Position numbers and translations under genes: made by a program. From assembly GCA_035604335.1 (NCBI GenBank), contig DATNIT010000284.1:12255-76254 (forward strand): DNA of 64,000 bases, in the 5' to 3' direction. The notes under the pieces are model-generated. The model saw nothing but the letters and a program-made list of their open reading frames with translations, ran no database searches and was not told the DNA's origin. This document shows positions 55,873-63,823 of the stretch, piece by piece (the stretch's first letter is position 1; the number at the start of each line of letters is the position of its first letter). The DNA comes from DASZHJ01 sp035604335 (GTDB lineage Bacteria > Pseudomonadota > Alphaproteobacteria > ATCC43930 > CGMCC-115725).

Positions 55873-57199
55873 GGTTCTCCACCGGCACGTAGGTGCGGCG
55901 CGTCTGGCCCGTATAGAGCTGGCGCGGGCGGCCGATCTTCTGGCTGGGATCCTCGATCATCTCGTTCCACTGCGCGACCCAGCCGACCGTGCGGGCGATC
56001 GCGAAGAGCGCGGTGAACATCGCGGTGGGGAAGCCGATCGCGCGCAGGATGATGCCGGAATAGAAATCCACGTTCGGGTAGAGCTTGCGCTGGACGAAGT
56101 AATCGTCATGGAGCGCGATCCGCTCCAGCTCCATCGCAAGATCGAGCATGGGCTCGCTCCGAATACCGAGCTCGTCCAGTACCTCGTGGCACGCAGCCTG
56201 CAGCACCTTGGCGCGGGGATCGTAGTTCTTGTAGACGCGATGGCCGAAGCCCATCAAGCGGAAGGAGTCGCCGGGGTCCTTGGCGCGCTTGATGAACTCG
56301 GGGATCCGCTTGCGGTCGCCGATCTCGCCCAGCATCTTGAGCACGGCCTCGTTGGCGCCGCCGTGCGCGGGACCCCAGAGCGAGGCGATGCCGGCTGCGA
56401 TGCAGGCGAAGGGATTGGCGCCCGAAGAGCCCGCGAGCCGCACCGTCGAGGTCGACGCGTTCTGCTCGTGATCGGCGTGCAGCAGGAAGATCTTGTCGAG
56501 CGCCTTCGCCACCACCGGATTGACCTTGTAGGGCTCGCACGGCACGGCGAAGGTCATGTGCAGGAAGTTGGCGGCGTACTTGAGGTCGTTGCGCGGATAC
56601 ATGAAGGGCTGGCCGACGGAGTACTTGTAGGCCATGGCGGCGATGGTCGGCATCTTCGCGATCAGGCGATAGGAGGCGACCAGGCGCTGGTGCGGATCGG
56701 CGATGTCCGTGGAATCGTGATAGAAGGCCGAGAGCGCGCCCACGACGCCGCACAGCACAGCCATCGGATGCGCGTCGCGCCGGAACCCGCGGAAGAACGC
56801 GTTGATCTGCTCGTGCACCATGGTGTGAATGGTGATGTCGCGCTCGAACTGGGTCTTCTCGGCGGCGCTCGGCAGCTCGCCCTTGGTCAAGAGGTAGGCG
56901 ACCTCCATGAAGTCGCTGTGCTCGGCAAGCTCCTCGATCGGATAGCCGCGGTAGAGCAGCTCGCCCACGTCGCCGTCGATGTAGGTGATCTTGGACTCGC
57001 AGGAGCCGGTCGCCATGTATCCGGGGTCGTAGGTGAAATGCCCGGTCTCGGTATAGAGGTGGCGGATATCGATGACTTTCGGCCCTACCGTGCCCGACAT
57101 CAGCGGCAGCACCACCTGCTTGCCGGTGCTGTTGTCGGTCAGCGTGACGTTCTCGTTGGTCTGTGCCGCGGGTTTCGTGGCCGAGGTTTTCTCGTTCAT
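55865..57199 (-). CDS. gltA: Citrate synthase (type II)
   Basis: A 444-residue citrate synthase. Motifs: DGDVGELLYRGYPIEELAE, noted as DGDVGELLYRGYPIEEL, HADHEQNASTSTVRLAGSSG, noted as LHADHEQNASTST, and GFGHRVYKNYDPRAKVL, with the catalytic histidines and Asp. It condenses acetyl-CoA and oxaloacetate. The start at 57199 has AGGGATG upstream; 57208 is an alternative and the first ATG at 57235 is less likely. Confidence 0.96.
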   Translation of the reverse strand: MNEKTSATKPAAQTNENVTLTDNSTGKQVVLPLMSGTVGPKVIDIRHLYTETGHFTYDPGYMATGSCESKITYIDGDVGELLYRGYPIEELAEHSDFMEVAYLLTKGELPSAAEKTQFERDITIHTMVHEQINAFFRGFRRDAHPMAVLCGVVGALSAFYHDSTDIADPHQRLVASYRLIAKMPTIAAMAYKYSVGQPFMYPRNDLKYAANFLHMTFAVPCEPYKVNPVVAKALDKIFLLHADHEQNASTSTVRLAGSSGANPFACIAAGIASLWGPAHGGANEAVLKMLGEIGDRKRIPEFIKRAKDPGDSFRLMGFGHRVYKNYDPRAKVLQAACHEVLDELGIRSEPMLDLAMELERIALHDDYFVQRKLYPNVDFYSGIILRAIGFPTAMFTALFAIARTVGWVAQWNEMIEDPSQKIGRPRQLYTGQTRRTYVPVENRG

Positions 57200-57283
57200 C
57201 GATGGCATCCCTGGATCAGCCGTTGTGCGCCGCAATATAAGGTGAGCATAGGGCGGTGGCGCCGGATTATCAAATGCTCGCCA

Positions 57284-58696
57284 TCAGATGCCGGCGGGCG
57301 TGCCGACGGCATCGGCCAATCGGCCGAGAGTTTCCTCGCGTCCCAGCACGGCCATCACCTCGAAGATCGGCGGCGATGTGGTACTGCCGGAGAGCGCGGC
57401 ACGCAGAGGTTGCGCGAGCGCGCCCAGCTTCACGCCCAAGCCATCGGCTTGATGCCGCACGGTCTCCTCGAGCGTCCCCGCTTCCCAGCCGGACGCCGCG
57501 AGCTTGGGGCTGAGCTCGGACAGGAGTTTGCGCGCCTCGGGTGTGAGCAGGGCGCCGGCCTTGGGATCTCTCGGGATGGGCCGCCGCTCGACGTAGAAGC
57601 GCGCATTCTCCGCGAGCTCGACCAGGGTCTTTGCGCGCATCTTGAGGCCGGGCATGGCGCCCGTGAGCCGCAGGCGCTCGGCGCCGTCGAGCCCGCGCCC
57701 GAGCGCCGTTTCCAGACGCGGCGTCACCAGCTCGGCGAGCCGGGCGTCGGCGGCCTCGCGGATATAGTGGCCATTGAGGTTGGCGAGCTTCACGAAATCG
57801 AAACGCGCGGGCGCGCGGCCGACGGCATCGATGTCGAACCATTCGATCGCCTGCTCTGTCGGGATGATCTCGGCATCGCCATGGCCCCAGCCAAGCCGCA
57901 ATAGATAGTTCCGCAGCGCTTCCGGCAGATAGCCCATGTCGCGATAGGCCTCGACGCCGAGCGCACCGTGGCGCTTGGAGAGCTTGGCGCCGTCGGGCCC
58001 GTGGATCAGCGGCACATGCGCGAAGACCGGCTCCGGCCAGCCGAGCGCGCGGTAGATCTGCGTTTGGCGGAACGCGTTGGTCAGGTGATCGTCGCCACGG
58101 ATCACATGGGTGATGCCCATGTCGTGGTCGTCCACTACGACGGAGAAATTATAGGTGGGCGTGCCGTCGCTCCTGAGGATGATGAGGTCGTCGAGCTGCG
58201 CGTTCGACACCACGACGCGGCCCTGCACGCGATCCTCGATCGCGGTCTCTCCCTCCTGCTCGGCCTTGAGGCGGATCACCGGCGGAACATTTGGCAGGGG
58301 CCCGTCGGGAACGCGGTCGCGCCAAGTGCCATCGTAGCGCACGGGCCGGCCTTCCTTGCGCGCACGCTCGCGCATCGCCTCGAGCTCCTCGGGCGTGCAG
58401 TAGCAATGATAGGCGCGGCCCTGCGCCAGCAGCTCCCGCGCGACCTCGGCGTGGCGCGCCATCCGCGAGGACTGCATGACCACCTCGCCGTCCCAGTCGA
58501 GGCCCAGCCACTTCATGCCGTCGATGATCGCGTCCACCGCGGCCTGGGTGGAGCGCGCGCGATCGGTGTCCTCGATGCGCAGAAGGAACTTGCCGCGGTG
58601 GTGCCGGGCGTAGAGCCAATTGAACAACGCCGTCCGCGCGCCTCCGATGTGGAGGAACCCGGTGGGCGAGGGGGCGAAACGAACGACGACGCTCAT
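57284..58696 (-). CDS. gltX: Glutamyl-tRNA synthetase
   Basis: A 470-residue class I synthetase. HIGH motif in PTGFLHIGGARTALFNW, KMSKS-type AKLSKRHGALGV, and a TDRARS start of the catalytic loop. It charges tRNA-Glu. Alphaproteobacteria often carry two copies, and this one is adjacent to gltA, divergent from comEC as usual. Confidence 0.96.
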   Translation of the reverse strand: MSVVVRFAPSPTGFLHIGGARTALFNWLYARHHRGKFLLRIEDTDRARSTQAAVDAIIDGMKWLGLDWDGEVVMQSSRMARHAEVARELLAQGRAYHCYCTPEELEAMRERARKEGRPVRYDGTWRDRVPDGPLPNVPPVIRLKAEQEGETAIEDRVQGRVVVSNAQLDDLIILRSDGTPTYNFSVVVDDHDMGITHVIRGDDHLTNAFRQTQIYRALGWPEPVFAHVPLIHGPDGAKLSKRHGALGVEAYRDMGYLPEALRNYLLRLGWGHGDAEIIPTEQAIEWFDIDAVGRAPARFDFVKLANLNGHYIREAADARLAELVTPRLETALGRGLDGAERLRLTGAMPGLKMRAKTLVELAENARFYVERRPIPRDPKAGALLTPEARKLLSELSPKLAASGWEAGTLEETVRHQADGLGVKLGALAQPLRAALSGSTTSPPIFEVMAVLGREETLGRLADAVGTPAGI

Positions 58697-58848
58697 GAGA
58701 TTCGCTGGGGCCGCCTATGGCGCGAGGGACGACAAGCGGCGCTCTCTAGCATATCGCGAGCAACGCGTCATGCTCGCGGCGTGGGTCGTGCTGGATTGCA
58801 GGAGCAACCCCGTGCTCTGAATCGGCCGAGCGACGTCGGGAGAAGCCA

Positions 58849-59001
58849 ATGGCACTGAAGATGGCGCGTGTAATTCTATTCACCAAGCACATGGCGGGCA
58901 TGACGGCGTTCTATCGAGACGTGCTCGGCCTGCCGCTGCGTGTCGACGAACGCGGCTACAAGGAGTTCGATGCCGGCGGATGCGCGAGGGAAACGGCTTG
59001 A
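58849..59001 (+). pseudogene. Truncated VOC (glyoxalase/bleomycin-resistance) domain gene
   Basis: A 50-codon open frame with a ribosome-binding site (GGGAGAAG) and a typical VOC N-terminal half: VILFTKHMAGMTAFYRDVLG, then PLRVDERGYKEFDAGG. The half ends at TGA 59001 where the second beta-alpha-beta-beta-beta module should follow, so it is a remnant of a dioxygenase/glyoxalase gene. From 58697 to 59164 this is the only recognisable coding signal; the rest of that gap should hold the gltX and comEC promoters. Confidence 0.65.
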
Positions 59002-59164
59002 GTCGCTGCGACGGCAAGGATCCAAATGGAAATCCGATTTCCTTGTCGAACCGCGAGTAGTGGACAACGGCAGGCGTAGGCCGCCACACGGAATGCGGGC
59101 TGGCGATTCGTATCGCACAACCGAGCGGTTGGGTTGGGCGCGGTTCCCGGCTACAGTCCTGAGC

Positions 59165-60525
59165 ATGTCGGGGGCCGTGGAGCAAACAGAGATCGCGGGC
59201 GCGGCGGGCCTGGGGCAAAGGCTCGCCCCGCCGCTGCTCGGGATTGCTCAGGGCTTGTGGGGGGCGCTCTCAGCCGAGCGCGACCGCTGGTTCCTTTGGT
59301 TGCCGGCCTTCCTCGGCGTGGGGATCGGGATCTATTTCTCGCTGACGGTCGAGCCGCCGCTCTGGCTCGGGTTGGTGCTGGCGGCGACTGCCATCCTCGG
59401 CGTTGCCATCGCGCGCTGGCGAGAGCGCGGGATCGCGGGAGCGCTCGCGGTGGCAGCCGTCGCCGTGGGCTTCGCGGCGGCGGAGATCGAGACTTGGGCG
59501 GTGGCGACGCCTGTCCTGGAGCGCCCGACCGGCCGCGTTACCGTAGAGGGCCGCGTTATCGACGTGGAGCCGCTGCCGGCGGGGCGGCGGATCCTGCTCG
59601 AGCCTCGCCGCATCGGACAGCTGCCTCGCGAGGTGTTGCCGGCGCGCGTTCGGATCACGATCCGCAATGACGAGGGCGCGGCGATCCCCGGCGAAGGCAT
59701 CTCGGTGCGGCCGATGCTCTTTCCGCCCTCCGGCCCCGCGATGCCCGGCGCCTACGATTTCCAGCGCCGCGCCTATTTCGACCGGCTCGGCGGCGTGGGA
59801 TATGCGCAAGGGCCGATGCGCACGATCGAGGGCGAGCCGCCCGCGACCTGGCGCGCGTGGCTTGCGGCGCTCCGGGCCGCGGTGAGCGAGCGCATCATGG
59901 CGGCGCTGCCGGGTCGCACCGGCGGCATCGCGGCGGCGATCATCGCCGGCGAGACCCACGCCATTCCGGAGGCAGATGCGCAGGCGTTCCGCGACGCCGG
60001 GCTCGCCCACATCCTCGTGATCGCGGGTCTCCACATGGGGTTGGTCGCGGGGCTCGCGTTCTTCGCGGTGCGCGCGGGGCTTGCGCTGGTGCCGTGGGTG
60101 GCGCTCCGGTTCAACACCAAGAAAGGGGCGGCGGTGGCGGCGCTCCTGGTCACCTTCTGCTACATGCTGCTCTCCGGCGCCACCGTGTCGTCGCGGCGCT
60201 CGTTCATCATGACCACGCTGGTTCTCCTGGCGATCTTGCTCGACCGTCTGCACCTCTCGGCGCGCGGCCTCGCCTGGGCCGCGCTCGCGATCATGCTGGC
60301 GAGCCCGTACTCCGTGACCACGGCGGGGTTCCAGATGTCCTTCGCGGCGGTGGCGGGGCTGGTCGCCTTCTACGAGACCTTCCGCGAGCGGATCGGCAGT
60401 TGGTATCGCGATGCCGGCTTCGTGCGGCGCTGGGGCCTGCATCTCCTCGGCATCGTCTTCACCACGGTGGTCAGCACCATCGCGACCACGCCGTTCACGG
60501 TGTTACGTTTCAATCACGCAATTCC
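59165..60525 (+). pseudogene. comEC: comEC competence gene, 5' part, interrupted by a mobile element
   Basis: The first about 452 residues of ComEC, the inner-membrane DNA channel for natural transformation. After the ATG at 59165 come a cytoplasmic start, hydrophobic helices, the DUF4131 region (about 70-215) and the start of the competence domain: GLAHILVIAGLHMGLVAG, SGATVSSRRSFIM, FQMSFAAVAGLVAF. Homology stops at TTPFTVLRFNH near 60510-60525, where the family continues with a membrane-embedded segment; nothing ComEC-like follows. The frame stays open to 61051 through unrelated DNA, so the predicted protein would have a 176-residue non-native tail. The C-terminal MBL-fold nuclease domain is absent. 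The remainder may lie on the far side of the element. Confidence 0.8.
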
Positions 60526-60530
60526 GTGCA
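60505..60530. other. Probable left attachment site (attL) region within comEC
   Basis: The transition from ComEC coding sequence to element DNA falls here. TCACGCAATTCC at 60514-60525 recurs imperfectly (10 of 12 bases) as TCACGTAATCCC at 60571-60582, which could be core or arm-type recombinase sites. The core cannot be proven from one end. Confidence 0.4.
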
Positions 60531-60636
60531 TCGAGGCGAAACGCGCCGCAACAGAAACCGTCGCGATTTGTCACGTAATCCCGGCCTTTCTGGTGTACCT
60601 TTGGATTGCTCGCCGTTTCGCACTGTTTCGGTTATC

Positions 60637-60657
60637 TTGGTCCAAATTTGGTCCAAA
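60637..60657. promoter_or_regulatory. Tandem TTGGTCCAA boxes in front of the integrase gene
   Basis: TTGGTCCAAA occurs at 60637-60646 and again at 60648-60657. Each TTGG-T-CCAA is itself a palindrome, and the pair have an 11-base period, one turn of DNA. They end 14 bp before the integrase ATG, overlapping the expected promoter, so they are candidates for an operator or recombinase arm sites. Confidence 0.55.
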
Positions 60658-60671
60658 CGGGTTCACCAGCC

Positions 60672-61910
60672 ATGCCTCAGGTCAAATTCAGCTCCCGCGG
60701 GATCTCCGCGCTGCCGGCTCCAGGGTCGGGGCGGGTCGAGTATTTCGACATCGGGTTGCCCGGGTTTGGGCTCAGGGTCTCGGCCGAGGGACGCCGGACC
60801 TGGCTCGTGCGCTATCGGGTGAAGGGCCGCAAGGTGAAGGGCAGCATGACGCTCGGCACCTTCGACGCCGACCGCTTCGGGCTGGCCGAGGCACGCGACA
60901 AGGCGAAGGACGCGCTCCGGGCGGCAGAGAAGGGCATCGACCCGGCAGAGCCGGTCCGCAAGGCCCGGCGCGCCGATACCGTCAAGGAGCTCGCCGAGCG
61001 CTTCCTCGAGGAGTACGCGAAGAAGCGCAAGCGCTCGTGGCACACCGATGAGCGGATCATAGAGCGCGACATCGTCCCTGAAATCGGGAACCTGAAGGCC
61101 TCCATTGTCACGCGGGCCAATATCCGGCAGGTGCTGCGCACAGTCATGGAGCGGGAGGCGCCGATCATGGCCAACCGCGTCCTCGGCCTCCTGCGCAAGA
61201 TCTTCAATTGGGCGATCGCCGAGGAGATCGGCGGGGTCGAGCACAACCCCTGTGCGCTCATCGGGAAGCCTGCGCAAGAGAACCGTCGCGATCGTGTGCT
61301 CAGTGTTGAGGAGATCGCGACGCTATGGAAGGCGCTCGACGACCCCGCGGTGCGCCTGCCCAAGCGCATCAGGATCGCGCTCAAGCTGCAGCTCGTGACG
61401 GCTCAGCGAAAAGGCGAGGTCATCTCCGCGGAGTGGGCCGAGATGGATCGCCAGAACGAGCGGGTGTGGACCATCCCCGCCGAGAAGGCCAAGAATAAGC
61501 TCGCGCACCGGGTGCCGCTGTCGACGGTGGCGCTCGAGCTGCTCGGAGAACTGAAGCCGCTCAGCGGCAAGTCTCGGTGGCTGTTCCCGTCACCGAAGGA
61601 GGACCGGCCGATCGTGGGGCGCGCGGTCAACCACGCCCTGACCAAGGCACTCGACCACCTCGGCGTGTCGAACATCACGCCACACGATCTGCGCCGCACA
61701 GCGGCGTCGCACATGACCGGCATGGGGATCAGCCGTCTCGTGGTGCAGAAGATTCTGAACCACGTCGAGACGAGCGTGACGTCGGTCTACGACCGGCACT
61801 CGTACGATCCTGAGAAGCGCCAGGCGCTCGATGCATGGGCGCGGCGGCTCGGGGAGATCACCGCGGGCAAGGTGCCGGCCTCCAACGTCGTGGAGCTCGC
61901 ACGGGCATAG
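60672..61910 (+). CDS. Tyrosine recombinase/integrase (DUF4102-type)
   Basis: A 412-residue integrase with an N-terminal DUF4102 domain (YFDIGLPGFGLRVSAEGRRTW, written here as YFDIGLPGFGLRVSAEG), an SAM-like core-binding domain (about 100-200) and a catalytic domain with R246 (TAQRKGE), H338 and R341 (HDLRR), H364 (LNHVE) and the nucleophile Y373 (SVYDRH). All catalytic residues are present, so it should be active. The ATG at 60672 is preferred over 60606, since the family starts at MPQVKFSS. It is transcribed away from the comEC junction. Confidence 0.95.
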   Translation: MPQVKFSSRGISALPAPGSGRVEYFDIGLPGFGLRVSAEGRRTWLVRYRVKGRKVKGSMTLGTFDADRFGLAEARDKAKDALRAAEKGIDPAEPVRKARRADTVKELAERFLEEYAKKRKRSWHTDERIIERDIVPEIGNLKASIVTRANIRQVLRTVMEREAPIMANRVLGLLRKIFNWAIAEEIGGVEHNPCALIGKPAQENRRDRVLSVEEIATLWKALDDPAVRLPKRIRIALKLQLVTAQRKGEVISAEWAEMDRQNERVWTIPAEKAKNKLAHRVPLSTVALELLGELKPLSGKSRWLFPSPKEDRPIVGRAVNHALTKALDHLGVSNITPHDLRRTAASHMTGMGISRLVVQKILNHVETSVTSVYDRHSYDPEKRQALDAWARRLGEITAGKVPASNVVELARA

Positions 61911-62007
61911 ATCGAGATCGACGCGGATAGGGTAGCTCCCGAAGAGCCGGTTTCCGCACCGGCCTGCCGCGTCGACCACCACTGCGGAGCACTGGCGGAG
62001 GTGCGAC

Positions 62008-62778
62008 GTGTGCGCCCAGAATGCGATCCCTTCGGATACGAGCGGTTTTGATCGATCCTCGTGGAATGGTCTCCAGCTCTTCGCGTGGGTCTTCCTGCGC
62101 GATCGCGCCCTCGTGCACAGCTATGGTGAGCAAGATACGCGCGGAAGCTACCGAGGCGACTTCCAACATCCCGGGGGCACGCGCGTTTATGGCGACGGCA
62201 AGGAGTGGGTGTTCCCTCCAGTTGCGGGTGAAGCTGCGGGCAAAATAGAACTGACGGCGCGAGCGACATATGCGGCCCACCATGGGGAGCCGCCGTCTTT
62301 GTTTCCGACTATTACCCTCGCAGAGGTAGACGTCATCAACCACCTCCAGCGTAACGAGATCACCGCCAGCGGCTTCGAGAACGGCCGCAGTGCGCGGGAG
62401 AAACTGGATGCTGCCCATTGGGTGGACCTTGTGTTCGACGACTCTTGCACCAAGGCGATACCGCGCGACGGCATTGAGGGGCACCCCGCAACATGGACCG
62501 GTCTCGCGTTTGATAGGGAAGAGATTCTAAGGTGCTGGCCCAATCCGCAACGAGCCGGGGGTACTAAGCCTGGACCGAGGCCCGAGACATTTGAGCAAGT
62601 GAAGCGGGATATGTTGCGCACGCTCGACGAGGGCAATCTCACAGCGGATCAATTGGCCGCTGAAAAGCAGGAAGCTCTCGCGATCACACATGGGGTAAGT
62701 CGGGAGACCGTAAGAAAGGCGCGCACTGCGGCCCTGTCGGAATTCAAACTCCGACAAACTCCGACACGAAAAAAATAG
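62008..62778 (+). CDS. Unknown element protein with C-terminal helix-turn-helix-like tail
   Basis: A 256-residue protein I cannot assign. The N-terminal 160 residues contain a WVFPP, IELTARATYAAHH and AREKLDAAHWVDLVFDD pattern with no known motif. The C-terminal part (about 195-250) is helical: FEQVKRDMLRTLDEGN, AEKQEALAITHGVSRETVRKARTAAL, whose HGVSRETVRKAR resembles the recognition helix of phage and plasmid DNA-binding proteins. GTG start with GGAGG 7 bases upstream. Its position between integrase and AlpA suggests an element-specific regulator or replication role. Confidence 0.6.
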   Translation: MCAQNAIPSDTSGFDRSSWNGLQLFAWVFLRDRALVHSYGEQDTRGSYRGDFQHPGGTRVYGDGKEWVFPPVAGEAAGKIELTARATYAAHHGEPPSLFPTITLAEVDVINHLQRNEITASGFENGRSAREKLDAAHWVDLVFDDSCTKAIPRDGIEGHPATWTGLAFDREEILRCWPNPQRAGGTKPGPRPETFEQVKRDMLRTLDEGNLTADQLAAEKQEALAITHGVSRETVRKARTAALSEFKLRQTPTRKK

Positions 62779-62849
62779 CGACAGCGCATATCAGCGCTGC
62801 ACTCTGCCTCGCGAGCGCCACGAATTGGCGCGGAAAAGCGAGGTACAGA

Positions 62850-63074
62850 GTGAACGAGGGGAAGCAGCGGCGCATCCTGCGAGACCCGGAAGTCAAGCGG
62901 CTGACTGGGCTCAGCCGGGTACAGAGGTGGCGCCGAGTGCGTGCAGGGACCTTCCCGGCACCGGTACAGTTGGGGCCCAACAGCATCGGATGGGACGCGG
63001 TAGAGGTCGAGGAGTGGCTCGCCACCCGTCCTCGCGTCTCGTACGCGCCAATTCCCGAGCCCGCAGCGGCGTGA
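62850..63074 (+). CDS. AlpA-family excisionase/transcriptional regulator
   Basis: A 74-residue winged-helix protein of the AlpA family. ILRDPEVKRLTGLSRVQRWRRV is the DNA-binding region, given here as DPEVKRLTGLSRVQRWRR, then FPAPVQLGPNSIGWDAVEVEEW is the typical end. Such proteins turn on the integrase or act as excisionase. GTG start. A hairpin follows. Confidence 0.8.
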   Translation: MNEGKQRRILRDPEVKRLTGLSRVQRWRRVRAGTFPAPVQLGPNSIGWDAVEVEEWLATRPRVSYAPIPEPAAA

Positions 63075-63093
63075 CGCACGCCCCAGAAACGGA

Positions 63094-63126
63094 CGAAGCC
63101 CCCGCTCGGGAAAAGCGGAGGCTTCG
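63094..63126 (+). terminator. Stem-loop after the AlpA-type gene
   Basis: CGAAGCCCCCGCT (63094-63106) and AGCGGAGGCTTCG (63114-63126) pair over 13 bases with a single mismatch and a 7-base loop. It follows the AlpA stop by about 20 bases and likely ends that transcript, although no clean T-run follows. Confidence 0.5.
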
Positions 63127-63180
63127 TGGATTCTTCAACCGCGACCGTCGCAAACGGCCGCATAGCACAGGACATGGACA

Positions 63181-63372
63181 ATGCATCTCTTACTCCGCGC
63201 GCCGGCACGACGCAATAGCGCCGACGCGAGCAAATCCCCCTGCAACGTTGCTCCGGCCCCCGATGACATAAAGCTCGCCCGACAGCGAGCACGCTGGATC
63301 AGCCGAAGATTCGCGCTCACTGGATTGATGGCAGCGACAATCGCCGCGATGGCGCTCGGAGACCGGACATGA
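63181..63372 (+). CDS. Small element protein with hydrophobic C-terminus
   Basis: A 63-residue basic protein with a hydrophobic segment near its end (FALTGLMAATIAAMALG). AGGA lies 9 bases before the ATG, and the stop overlaps the next gene by 4 bases (ATGA), which suggests that it is real and co-translated. Function unknown. Confidence 0.45.
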   Translation: MHLLLRAPARRNSADASKSPCNVAPAPDDIKLARQRARWISRRFALTGLMAATIAAMALGDRT

Positions 63373-63599
63373 CCCCGGTCGAGATCCCGAAGAACAAGCA
63401 GGAGGTGCTGCGCCTCAGCTTCGGTGAATATCGAGACCGCATGCTGCTCAACGCCCGTGTCTGGTACCGGAACGCCGAGGGTGAAGAGCTCAAGCCCGGC
63501 AAAGACGGGTGGGCCATCAGCATTGAGAAGTTGCCGGAGATCGTCGCGGGGTTACAGGGTCTCGAGGCTGAGGCCCGCGCGGCTGGCTTTCTCAAATGA
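63369..63599 (+). CDS. PC4-like (transcriptional coactivator p15) single-strand DNA-binding protein
   Basis: A 76-residue protein with the PC4-domain pattern: KNKQEVLRLSFGEYRDRMLLNARVWYR, seen here as KQEVLRLSFGEYRDR and ARVWYRN, then GEELKPGKDGWAI and a C-terminal helix LPEIVAGLQGL. PC4-type domains bind single-stranded DNA and occur in phages and other mobile elements. It overlaps the gene before it and the one after by ATGA junctions. Confidence 0.65.
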   Translation: MTPVEIPKNKQEVLRLSFGEYRDRMLLNARVWYRNAEGEELKPGKDGWAISIEKLPEIVAGLQGLEAEARAAGFLK

Positions 63600-63823
63600 A
63601 CCTCGCGGTCGAGGATCTACGGTTCCGCCGGCAGGTGGTCGCGCTCCATCAGCGAGGCCCCCGACTGATTGCCGAGCTGCTCGCACAAATCGCTCAAGAT
63701 CGATTGCTCGGCACCTACATCGACCAGCTGTTGGTGGAGTACCTCTCGATCTCCGACGCGGCACTTGATCTCGTCGGAGGGCGCGAGTTTCCGCCAAATC
63801 CGTTGAGCGCGGTGCGCCGATGA
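63596..63823 (+). CDS. Small element protein, unknown function
   Basis: A 75-residue, mostly helical protein (QRGPRLIAELLAQIAQD) coupled through ATGA overlaps to the PC4-like gene upstream and the DUF3102 gene downstream. No family recognised. Confidence 0.5.
   Translation: MNLAVEDLRFRRQVVALHQRGPRLIAELLAQIAQDRLLGTYIDQLLVEYLSISDAALDLVGGREFPPNPLSAVRR

Noticed and set aside
59129..59157. Possible comEC promoter (TTGGGT, 17 bases, TACAGT)
   Set aside because: Only 3/6 and 4/6 matches, too weak in high-GC DNA to list.
62187..62642. 151-codon antisense frame opposite the element's unknown protein
   Set aside because: No ribosome-binding site or motif; the sense frame has GGAGG and a coherent HTH-like tail.
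63135..63320. 61-codon minus-strand frame in the element
   Set aside because: Antisense to a better-supported small gene that is linked by ATGA overlap to its neighbour.
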